A DNA stretch of 64,000 nt from Symsagittifera roscoffensis. Lineage: Eukaryota > Xenacoelomorpha > Acoela > Convolutidae. Every line of letters starts with the position of its first letter. Positions within the stretch are counted from its first letter, which is position 1. The stretch lies in NCBI RefSeq assembly GCF_963678635.1, contig NC_087062.1, positions 98,573,705 through 98,637,704 on the forward strand, read 5' to 3'. This document shows positions 23,601 through 35,600 of the stretch, in pieces. Position numbers and translations under genes: made by a program. The notes below the pieces were generated by a model. The model did no database searches. It worked only from the letters and a program-made list of their open reading frames with translations, and was not told the origin of the DNA.

Positions 23601-26600
23601 CCTGGATCGACAGCGGATCGCTTATTTCTATTTTCACCATTGGAGAACTGAAATGTACCTTGGGTAAACAGAGTGTGCAGCTTCAGTCAATAGATCCGAA
23701 GGTTGATCAGTTCGGAGATTATGGAAATAACCCTCCAAAACTCCTGGGGAAACTGGTTGTCACTCTCCACTCCAACCGATGGACGACTCAAGCGGCCATA
23801 AGTGTACTCGGGGGCTGTCAACCATCCATCATCGGTCGGGATTTGATGCCGGCGTTGGGGTTGATGTTGGTGCAAACGCCAGCAAAGCAAGGAGTACTCA
23901 ATATCCAAGGGCAACCCGACGCCGCTGCTCGGGGAAGATCTAGATGACTGGCAGGAGCTTTTCAGTAAGCAACTCTATAAGCTTTTCCACAGGGTAGGGC
24001 GCATACGCAACTATAAACTTCAACCAGAATTTTTCAAAAATTTAATGCCGATTCACCAAAAGGGCAGAAGGGTGTCAGGAAAAGATATTTAATGAAATTG
24101 ATAAGCTACTGGCACAAGGGCATATACAAATATTAGAGGAATGCTCGGACAAATATTTCGTTTCGCCAATTGTCATCACAGTAAAGAAGGACGGTTCGGT
24201 AAAGCTTGCTTTGGAATCCAGGGAATTAAATAAGCAAGTCCATAAAAATAAGTACCAGATGCCCAATATTGAAGAGCTAAGGGATATTGTGGGACAAACA
24301 ACAAGTGAGCGGAAGCAGGGGGACGTGTTTTTTAAAACAATGGATCTGACATATGCGTACGGCCAAATACCTCCAGACGCGGATACTAATCAACATTGCA
24401 ATTTTTCATCTGTAGGAGGTCAATATACTGGGACGTAGCGGTTTAAAACGGGATTCCACGGTTTAAAAACCATGCCGGCGGAATTTAAACGTGTCATGGA
24501 CGGTATACTTTCCGAATTTCCATGTGCGCTCGGATTTATCGATGACATTCTAGTCAAATCGAAAGGATCTGAAATCGAGCATATCGCACTTGTGGAGAAA
24601 ATCTTGAAAAAACTAGACAAAAAACATGGCGCTGAAACTTGAGAAATGTCATTTCGCGAGAAACGAATGGTTGGGCCATTGGATTACCAGTTCCGGCATC
24701 ACGCTGTTGGCAAACTTCTTATTTGGTAGGCAATTTACAGTCAAACTACTTATTTGGTAGGCAATTTACAGTCGTAACAGACCACAAGGCCCTAGTAACA
24801 TTGTTAATTGGGAATAACAAGAAATATAAAACTTTGTTTAGCCGTTTAACACGATAGATTGATTGAATAATTCTTTTTGACTTTAAAATTGAACACATGC
24901 CTGGTGTCAAAATCGGTCTGGTCGATTATTTGTCAAGGCACCCAGTGATGGAAGCATCGCGGGTGAGTCTTTACGATAATCCGTTTACGGTGGCTTAACT
25001 GAGGTCAACTAAAAATTGCTTCGGTTATCATTCAGAGACAACCACCGGAGAGGCAAACGTCAAGTCAAGACTATCGAATGTTTCAGCCAATGAGAACGAA
25101 ATATGCAAATACGATTGCAAAAGTCAGCCGGATGAGGGCGGAAAATCTTGCGATCTCTCAGCAACCAATCAAAAGGCAGCTTTGTGCATATCGGAGTGCA
25201 AGGACTGAGAAGGCGCGAAAATAGTCAAATCGTTTACTGAATGTCATTTGAGTGAGTCTGAATTTAGTTCTATTCCTTCAAATCAAAATTTAATTTTCCA
25301 ATGGCGAGTATCAATTTGAAAAAATCAATTAAACTTTTGTTACGATATCCAGAAATTACTAGTGGAAGCAGCAGTGAAGTAGAAGTGGTGGACGCGAGAT
25401 TGGAGGCGGTAAATTCAGGAACAAGGGATGTGAAAAGCAACACTCATTTCAATTCCATTGGCATTTAGGGGGGAGATATATCCACCGGCGTATTCAGCGA
25501 ATGTGGTGATGTCAGTTGTTCCGCGGGACTGCAAGATCGTCATGAAGCACGATGCATTGCCCAAACATTTTTAAGCTAAAGCTAGTTGAGGCGAACTACA
25601 AGAGTGACCCCCAGATGCCTGCAATAAAGGAACTGGTGGAGGCAAAGAACACGGACCTCGAGAAGAAAATCCAAGCAATGGGAGCGTATTTGAGACAACA
25701 CACGCACGATTTGCATGTTCGTGAGAACTGTCTCTGGATGGACGAACGACTCGTCATTCCAATTCCACTCAGGAAGGCGGTCGTAAACCGTATCCATTGT
25801 TTCCATCATAGACGGGCGAACATGTTTGACGCGGCTAGGGACCTGTAGTTCCCGTATCTCCATCGGAGTTTAGTGGCTGCCGCTGATGAGTGCAAGGAAT
25901 GTTCCGCCGCAGGTAAAAGCCTTAAACCTATGTGCGCCAAAGGTGACATTGGGAAAATATACGAACCTAGGGAGCCGAAGGAATGCCTACAATTAAACTG
26001 TTGGGGCCCGATTAAATACTTAAATGAATTGGACAAATACTTTCTCGTTGCAATGGACCGGTTTTCACGGTGATCGTCGGCTATGATTTTGTAGTAATAA
26101 TAAGAATCTTAAATCTTGAATTGATGTTAGAACGCGCGCTTAGTGTCCTAAGATTTGCACCCAACATTAAACTCAAAATTACGCCATTCGAGGCACATCA
26201 CGGCCGGGAGACCAATACCGTTCTCCGAAACTTTACGAAGAAACCATCGTTACAAAAGCTTAACTGGTAGACGGTGTTGAAGCAAAAATGTGCAGGTTTA
26301 GATTCAGGTGACCCACGTGCAAGCGAAATGCCCCACCCAAAAAGAATGGTCAGGTTCGAAAACAATGAAGTCGAACGTACCGGCACAAACACGACAAAGT
26401 TCACAAAACTGGGATGATGAGAACGATTCGGATTCTAATTCTGAGTATGAGCCACTTCGACCGACCAAAATTATAGCGGGCGCACGAGATGAGACGGAGG
26501 CCGGTCCGAGTTACAGTGGTGCGCTAAGCACACTGAGACTAGTCACGGAGACACCAGCGAAGAAGACTTCATCCGACGGAGAAAGGCAAAGCACGGAGCG

Positions 26601-29600
26601 CGAGGTGAGAGACGCGGCAGGAACGATTGGGAAAGCGAAGAGTGTGCCCAGTTTAGGCGAAGATGGAGTGGCGGCTAAAGATTTTAAGAAGAAGGCGGGA
26701 CGACCGAAGAAGCAGAGATTGGTTTCTTTTTCAGTCAGGATTCGTAAGAGTCAGACAAAACGGGATCGAGAAGGAGTTCGAGAAAACGTACGGCGGTGTC
26801 ACAATTTGGGGGAGTCATGATCGATAGCGTTTTCAAGGAAAGGCGAAATAAGAGGGAAGGAGTTAGAGAACGGGACACGAATTACAGAAGGTACCATCGA
26901 AAGTAGATTTCTAAAGCAAAATTCATAAACTTTATATGTATGTCCAGGGAGAGAGCGGACCGCGGGTCTTAAAACTCAAACCAATTTCTGTTTGTGTAAT
27001 TTAAATTACAATTTAAAATTAGTCAAATTGAGTGAATGTCATATTTGGTGAATAGTATCTGGTCTTGGAAAAAAATTTCCTCTGTACTTTAATTTTTCGT
27101 AATATTTTTCTCTGTAACTTAATTTCTCCATCAGTAACTTAATTTTTCGAAGCTCGTCCACTTATTTTAGTGGGATACTACGAGAGACCAAATCTGAGTG
27201 CAACTTGTACTTCGAAGAGAGGGATGAGTTTGTGAAGAAATTGGTGGCCGAAAACGAGCGAGACATCCAGCTGAAAGCTGATTGGCTGAACGAAGTGCAG
27301 GAAAAAGCCGAGCTACATAGATTAGGTATTTTAGATGTTCCAGTGACAAAAGCTTACAGGATTGTATATTGGAGTTGTTTATTAACAAAAAAAATGAGAA
27401 AAGCGTTTACAAGCATTTTACTTGCGTTCAAGATTTTTTGATGAAGCGAAAACCGGACCTGAAACGACGAAAATTTTTTCCGATTTTCTAAGCGTCAATT
27501 TTCGGTTGTTTATAGTTTTTGGAACTGTGATTCAGAAGAAAAAATCATGAGCTCACTATTTTTGTACTTTTTGGATATTGTTACGGTTTTCTTTTTATAA
27601 GGCAAATACAGCATAAATACCCATGTGGGCTGGCTAGAGTAGCGTTATACTACGAAACCATATGTTTTCTAACCAAAATCGCAAATAAAAGTGTTTACTA
27701 AAAGTGTTCACCTCTGCTCTATAGCATGTGTTCGATATCCGCTTTGTTTCCTGCTCAGAAGGTTTTTGTTTTTCAAGACACTTTTATCTACTTTTCTTTC
27801 CTTTTTCTCTTTTTCGCTTATGTTTACGAAGTGCAGCTTCGACGCTGTTTAAAATGGTGTTTTTAATGATTTGTTACTCAACCTTTATTTTTTTTGCTGT
27901 AAGCCGTGAAGGATGCCATGTTAGCGGGCAAGAGACCTCCGGAGAAGGAGCCCCTTCCAGCACCCCTAGTTGGCCCCTTTGCCCATTGGGGTGGGGGTGG
28001 GGGCGAGTGGGATGAGGTTGTTTGGCAGGCACAGAGGAGGAAAGTGAGGACATTCTCCCACCCTGATTTGACTCTTCAAATGGAACACGAGGGTTACGAA
28101 GTGCCAACTGGTATCAACGACTACATGCAAGAGGTTAGTTGGGGTACCTTACGGGCAGCCGTTGACGAGTGGGTCAGACACCTGGTCTTTAACACAAAGG
28201 TCAGGGGTTCGAATCCTGCTTCGGTCATGGTTGGAGGGGTCCCAGTGACATCCGCCTTCTCGCAGTTTCATCCAGCAAAGTGGATGACATCTCCCTCCCC
28301 ATCGGATTAGAAGGCCCAAGGTTCATAGGTGGGAGCTGGGCCGGGGGTTTAAAAACGTTTCATGCCATCAAGCCATCATATTTCGCCTTACTACCTCTAT
28401 AAAATGATCCCGCTCGATTGGCAGAAAACACATCCTTTCCTGCAATTGGCCGAAAATGTTCACATGCGATTACCAGAAAGCACAATGTTATAATAGAGAG
28501 ACTTGAATCGATTGCTTTCAACTTCGAATTTTTATGTCGTAAACCCGCGCACAGTTGATCTCTCAAAAACTTCATTCAGTTTTTTAATCGAAGCCTATTT
28601 AATTTACATTCCGAATAAGTTTCGAGTTTTAGTTGTGTGTCAAAAAAGAGTTTTCTGTGGTCCCTGATTCGAAAATATGGAGCCCATTCTGCCTAATTTA
28701 TCTTATTTTATCAGTTTTTTAGAATAGAGAAAAGAATTTGGAAAAACCACGCCCCCAATAAGTTAATACGCTTGCAGTTAACAAGCGCTATCATTCCAAA
28801 ATGATAACATCAGCGGAATACCTTGAATATCTTCAAATTAATCGGTTAATTTTTTTTTAATTTAGGCGAAAGAACAAAGGAAAAAGGCTCTGAAACAGAT
28901 CTACGACAAGGCAGTGCAACAACACACTGAACAACTGAAAGGTTCAAAAGAAGAAGATGGGAAATTAGCCGACGAACAACAGCAGCAATCCGCGGTTTCC
29001 GAAGACGAAGCTAATTCGGCTAAGAAAGATGTCCCTGCTAAACATGGCAAACGCGAGAAGTCGCCTGATAGAAATGTATGCTAATTGAACCTATTGCCCG
29101 TTTAGCCAATATTTTAATCGGAAAAATTGGAAAATCAATAAATCTGAGCCAAAAAGATGATCACTTTGTTGTGATTTTCATGAACATCAAATTTCCAGAC
29201 CGAATTGTGTTTGAAGAAAGCTTGGCTGGAATCCAAATTTTGCAATGAGCATAACTTTTCACTTTGAGAACGTCAGATTGCAAAAATTTAATTCACATTA
29301 CAAAACTTAGTCTAGATAATGTGAAATAATACAAAATATACTATTATTAGACATTGCGGATAAGACCTACTTATAGCTCCTCTGCGATTCGCAGGAACCA
29401 CAATTGTTATTTCGCTTGGCGACTAGCAAGAGTTATCAAATCTGAATGACGACTTTTTTTCGGGTTAACAACTAGTTTAGCACAATCAGTTGAATCACTT
29501 ATGACTATGCAGCTAAGCATCTATGAAGATTTTTAAATCACTTGAATATTTCAATTTTTTGAAAATTCAATTTTAACTACTGAGTGGGTACAAGTTACTA

Positions 29601-32600
29601 CAGGGTAGTTTCAGGGAGGTATCGAAATGTTTTTTAAAAAATTTCAAATCTATTTTTTTTTGGCTCAATTGTCTGCTCAGAGATTGTTGGCTTTGTTTTC
29701 CTTTCTTAAGCTTTGTTCAGTTTGTAATTTGAATTTCAAATGACTTGCTCGGCATGTTTGCCTCAAACTCTTGTTTGATAAAAACAGGTATTTTGAAAAT
29801 GCATGAGATTGGGTTTTGTTTTGAAGAGCTTTGGAAAATTTTATCTTTTTTGCAAAAAATGTAGTTTCAAAAACCCTGCTATCGATTTTCAAAAAAGGGG
29901 CATCCATAGAAAGATCGCCACACCCTTGAGTTCTTGCATTTTCCCCTGGTCTCTTTTTGCTTTGCCCCTTTGTCTACAGCCTTCGAAAAAGTCTGTTGGG
30001 GGAATATTTGACCGATATTTTGATTTTTTTTTTTAGTTTTCTCCAATTAGTTTTACCAAATCTGAGATTTTGTTTTCATTAAAAAGAGTGGGTTTGAAAG
30101 TTCATTTGCATTAGTGGCTAGCCCAAACTTTTTTCTGCGCCTCAAATTTTGGCCCTCGGAATTTTGAAATTTTTTATTTTTTTCGATGGTTTTTTGAATC
30201 TTCGATTTTTCTCGAAACCAATTCTCCCAAACTGAGGTTGTGGGTTCAATTGAGATAAGGGGTAGTGGGAAGCTTCCCTCTCATAAATTGCTTACACAAA
30301 AAGTTATTGTCCTCGGAAAAAAAAAACATTTTTTTGATTTTTTGCGCGTTTTTTCATAAATTTTACCGAACAATAACATCACATATCTGAGATTTTGGAT
30401 GCAATCTAAAAACGGGTTGTGAGAAATTTTTTGAATTTTTCTCGACAACTAACCTGCCATATCTGATATCATAGGTTTAATCGACACAACAGGTTCTTGG
30501 AAGCTTACCTTTACAGTTTCATACACCCAGTTTCTCCTAGGCTATTCCTTAACTTTTTGTAAAAGAATTGTTGTCGTTGGGAAAATTCCAAAATCTCAAA
30601 AAATTTTAATCTTGTCACTTATTTTAGTAGACTGACAACGAAGGTTTTGGGCTAAATCTAATTTTTGAGCATAACAAAGTCGAAAATATCAAACATATAC
30701 CTGCAGCTTTAGCTGGGCCCTTAGTGTCCTTCATCAAGACAGGTGACCTAGCGGTTCCTCCAATTTAATGGTTAAATTTTTGGTTCACCTAGCTTTTTAA
30801 ACATTTTTCATTTTTTTGACATATTTTTTTATGATTGTGTTGTAAGTGGTGCGAAGCTCCGCTTTGCCTCTGTGTTATTATTAACGTTTTCACACATTTT
30901 TCAGATAGCTGTTTTTCTAAATTTTCGACAGGGTCTTCTTAAAGTGCAACAAAAAACAACTAAATTTGAAGGCAAATTCTATATTCCACATAATTTAAAT
31001 CCAAAATTAAAAAACAATTCAAAGGGGATGTCGGTCACGTTGAGTAAAAAACCGAGCCATTTTTGCCTTTTCTAGAGCCAGGCAATTGTGCGATTCGGAA
31101 TACGCGTAAGTTTTGAACGGAAATGATTCAAAATTGCTAATTTGGAAGGCAAATCTGATGCGGACCAAAATAAGTAGCCACTGAAAAACTTCAATACAAC
31201 TCCAATCAATTTGTTAGCCAAAAATTGCGTGCTTTATTAGAACATTTGAGCCGAAATAAAAACTGAAAACGGTTTATACAAGTTACGTCGCTACGGTATA
31301 AATCATTGACTTTTTGTTCAACCTTATTCAGCTTTTTTTCAGTGAAGGGAGAAAAGTCGTATACTTTTTTCAAGCTCAATTTTTTTTGTTTAAGTTCAAT
31401 TCAAATTCATTTGTCATAAGAAAGGCAAATTACGCTCTCCCATAACGGAAGCACAAATGGCGTGATAAAACATCACGCAAGAATCTTGAAAATAAAAGAG
31501 CTTCAAGGTGACTTTTTTTGTTTCTGAAATTCGAAAGTTGAAAAATATTACAAAAAGTCGGTTTTTTTAAGTTTCCTTGAGTTGATCAAATGTCTGTTAT
31601 CACAATTGAAGATTTCTACAAATCCTGATTTTAGGATGCCCAAACTGAGAAGACTGCCAGCTCTGCATACCAGTCAACAACTGTGTCGGTGGTGTCTTCT
31701 AAGCGAGGTAACATTTTAGTTGAATAGCAAAGGCACTTCTGAAAAGTCACACAGAAACAAGAAGTTCCCCGTTCAGCTCATCAATAAATGTTTGCAGATG
31801 CAATTAAGTGCTTACACAACTCTAATTACATAAATCAATAAAGTGCTTGCACAAACTCACGTCTCAAGGTCAACTGAGCGTACATTAATGCATGCAAAAC
31901 TTTATGGGAATTGCTGTTTTGTGCTTCATAGTAAATCCCTGACCTATTTGCTCTTGGAACTCTTCGGTCAATGGCAACTAGTGTCAATATTCTTACCGTT
32001 GACTTCCTAAATCGAGCAGAAGATCGCTTTTTCGAAGTTGTTTTAGACGCTCAATTAGCTTTGCATTCAAAATTCACCTGCCTTCTCGGCGAATCCAAAA
32101 GTTTAAAATGCATACGATAATCTACTGAAATTGAGCAATTGATTTTTTGGGGCTTGAGAGCTTTCGAATTAAATTTAATTTTTCAGCTTCTCGAGCTAGC
32201 AAAGCTGAACGAAGTCTGCAAAGTGCTCTCAAGTATGGCCGAACTAGCCAGGGATCCAAAAAGAAAGTCGGAAAGTCGACAACTGCATCACAGCACAAAC
32301 TGACCAGAGTGGGAACTCTGTTGTCCAAGCCGATCAGGCCTTTAGAAAGGTAATTTTACAACCGTTTGACAAGAAATAGTTGTTTCACATGAGGAGTTAT
32401 TTTTCTTCTTCAAGTGTTATATCTTTAAGGCGTATAATTTGTTCCAATTTTGGTGAAAGTAATAAAATATGTAGTGGGTTTTTTAAGAACATTTTTTGAT
32501 CGAATTGATATTGTTTGACAGAAAAATTCTATGACACGAAGGTATCACTTTCTTACTTCAAAATCGAAAAGAAGTTTATCAGGTGTTATCATTATTTTAA

Positions 32601-35600
32601 GTACTTGAGTTTGGAAATGCCAATTTGTGGGGCTCATTTCTGCGCGTTTTTGACCTGTACAGCTATAATACCCAACGCTTGATTGCAAAACATCAAGACA
32701 TGGCGAAAAGATCCATAATCAAGTCCATATTCAAGATGTAGTTTTTTTATAATTGTTCCGACTTTCGTAATGAAAGTAACGGAATTTTCGTGCTCGGGTG
32801 GTTTTTTTTCAGACAATTTCGACTTTTTAACTAGCCATTTTTGACGGCCTTTTTTTCTATATCATTCGAAAGATTTTTTTGTCTTTAGCTTAAATTTAAA
32901 AAGATATTTTACCTGTGATCTTTTACCGTAAAGTTATGAGGTTTAAAGATTACCGTTTTTGCCAATTTGGGACAGTTAACGCGCGATAAATTTTGCGCTA
33001 TTAACGCGTGAGCGGAGATTTGGTCCGTCTTAGAAATTGTTCCAAATTGGTTGAAGGAAGCTTATTTGTCATAATTAGTTTGTTACTAGGAGCGAAATTT
33101 TTCACTTTGTACTCTATATGGCGTGTGGGTGGATGATTTTTACAAAAAATCTAACATAGAAAAAAATGCATTTTATTTCTTTTCATTTAATTCTTTCATG
33201 TTATTACTGCTCCATAGACCTTAAAAGGCAGTCGGAACATTCAGGGCTTAGCCCTCATACGAGCAGTCTTGTTTAATTTGTTTAATAATTCTGTTTCAGG
33301 TCTCATTCTACTGAACTAATTAAAGTGCCGATTCGTCCCAAGATTCTGAAGGTTCCGCGGTAAGTGCATTTGCCTTGTAACTTGACGTTGCAGCTCAATC
33401 CAAGATAAAAAACAATTATAATTTCTGCGAGTCTTGAAATTTACATTATCAAGCAAGGTTGTAAAATTCGAACTAAGATAGCCAGGTGATATGCAAGTAG
33501 CCCAGAATATTCAGACCTCATTCGTTTAAAAAACTCCAGAAAAAGGTTTTTCCATTTTTTTCTAAATAGTGTGTTTTTTTGTGCGTAGTATGATGAGAGA
33601 ACTATACAAACGCGTAGCAACCAAGTGAATTAGGCATAATCGACAACAGTTGTTTTCTTAAAATGAACTAAAAATGCAAAAAGGGAGAAAACTGCTCAAA
33701 AAAATTTTTTTCTTTTTTTGCACAAATGTTTATAATACCTTTTGATAAAAAAATTTTTCGCCAAGAAAGCGCCAAATGATACTCTTAAAATTAGTTTTTT
33801 TGTTCATAAAATCAGGTTTTGTTTGTTTGAAAAACTAATTTTTTTAAAACAAACGTTACTCGATTGCTCTACTCGCTCGAAATAAGAATAAAACTTGAAA
33901 ATTTCCACAAAATTTTCCCCGAAACTTTCCTAGAAACTGGGACAAATTTTTGAAAGATTTTGCGAGGAAGACAAAAATGAAAAAGAAAAACTAAAATACA
34001 CCGAAATACAAAGTTTCTCCTCATTTTCGGTGGTCGAAAAATTACTAAAGCACACCCGAATACAAAATTGCTCCCTATTTTCAATGGCCGTGGGAACAAA
34101 GAAGCTTTTCTCTTTCGGGTGCGTATTCATAAGTCCTAAGATGAAACATCAGTCCCAAGGTTGTTACCACGTAGTTCAGTTTTGTATATAGGTCGTGATG
34201 ATTTTATTTTAGGAAATGTCTTAAAATTTGTTCAGGCTCGAAAATGCTTTTTCGCGGTTTGACTTTTGATTTCTTTTTCAGTTCAGTTTTGTTGAAAGGA
34301 AGGCAAAATCTACTATCGAACAGCTAAGTGTAAAGGTCACAAAAAAGGTGATCGACTTCTAGTTTTGAAAATGGATTTTAATTTTAACAGCGGAATGAAC
34401 ATTTTACCTAATAATCCAGTTTTCTCAAACTTGGCTAATTTTTTCAAAATGTGTATTTAATCAGTCAATATTTTTTGTCAGTTTGTCAAAAAATATTGAC
34501 TGATGTTTTTTCAATTGTATTGCGTGGTTTTTTTTACTATGTTTTTTTTCAATTGGTCAAAGACTCTACTTTAGCCCATTCTAGGTGTTAAGTCACCTTT
34601 GGATTAATCAAGAATTAAACCTTCTTTTTTCTTCAAATAAGTAGCCAAGTGAGTGCCTCAAAACAACTTGCAAAATTATCATTTACAGGCATCGGGTACA
34701 TTATTCAGATGTAAAAAAAACACCTTAGTGATTGTGGTTTGTTTTGCGAAGAGCTGACTTTTTAAATTTTTGTCTGACTTGTCGCATGTACTTTGTCGAT
34801 TCAGACTTAATGTCGTTTTCTATGCGGTGTTTAGACACGTAAGGGAGGAGCGACGTAGAAGTGTTCCATTGGTCGTGACAGAGCCAATGTTCGACAAATT
34901 CCTCGCACGTCAAGGCTATAACGAGTAAGTACTCAAGTCGGCCCTTACGAATTTTTGGCTCAAGATGAATGATTAGTATCGACTTACTTTCTCAAATTGT
35001 TGCGCGGCAAGCTTTGTTTATGGTTCATTGTCCTTTTTGATTCACGATCATAGTCACGTGATTCAATACATTTCGCCAAAAATTTTGTATGCAAAAAAAT
35101 TTCCTATAATTTTGTTTCGCCATAAATGTTTTTTAACCATACATTTATGACGCAGTTAAATGGTTTTTGCGATAAATTTCTTCAATAAATGGTCAGTAAA
35201 AATCGATTTTTAAAATTTATTTCTTGTTTTTAAGCAACACTGACCCCGAATTAGAGGACCCCTACGACTTCTCTCTCAACATGTGGTACGGCTGGTTCGA
35301 CGAAAAGTACCCGCCAGTCTTCCAGGCCAAAGATGACGTCATCAGCAAGGCCATCGAGTCCGCCGCCAATCTCACCGTTATGTGAGTCACAATTTTCTTT
35401 TTTTTTGCTCTTTTTTTTCAGCCGAACTAAAAGAGACCATTTCAATCAAAAAGGTCACTGGTGAGGTAATTAATCCCTGCTAAATGCTTTGAGGTCGAAT
35501 GTCTTCACCAAAAGCTGATGATCGAAATTCGTTTTTTTCTTTTCTTTTGGCTTAAACTTTTGACTCTTTCTCCGTTCCCCCTCCTGTAAGTTTTTACAAG

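Larger units (their letters stand above)
22477..26860 (+). mobile_element. Broken Ty3/gypsy LTR retrotransposon in intron 14
   Basis: Sense-oriented with the host gene. Order seen: gag, CCHC-like knuckles, aspartic protease, reverse transcriptase, RNase H, integrase, post-integrase charged tail. Protease-RT-RNaseH-integrase order marks Ty3/gypsy (Metaviridae). It is higher in GC than the intron around it. Stops, frameshifts and deletions interrupt every domain, so it is defective. A purine tract (TTTGGGGGAG) at 26805-26814 could precede the 3' LTR, and TGGCGCC at 22315 could be part of a primer-binding site, but I could not match two LTRs. No envelope gene seen. Confidence 0.9.

Noticed and set aside
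28163-28235. Functional tRNA gene
   Set aside because: The cloverleaf is incomplete and the unit recurs with a longer shared body, so it is a SINE.
28140-28310. Continuation of the exon 16 frame past its donor (coding extension)
   Set aside because: This stretch is a SINE copy; the GAG|GTTAGT donor and phase 0 into exon 17 explain the exon end.
34461-34503. microRNA precursor
   Set aside because: The stem is only 17 bp, short of a pre-miRNA arm.
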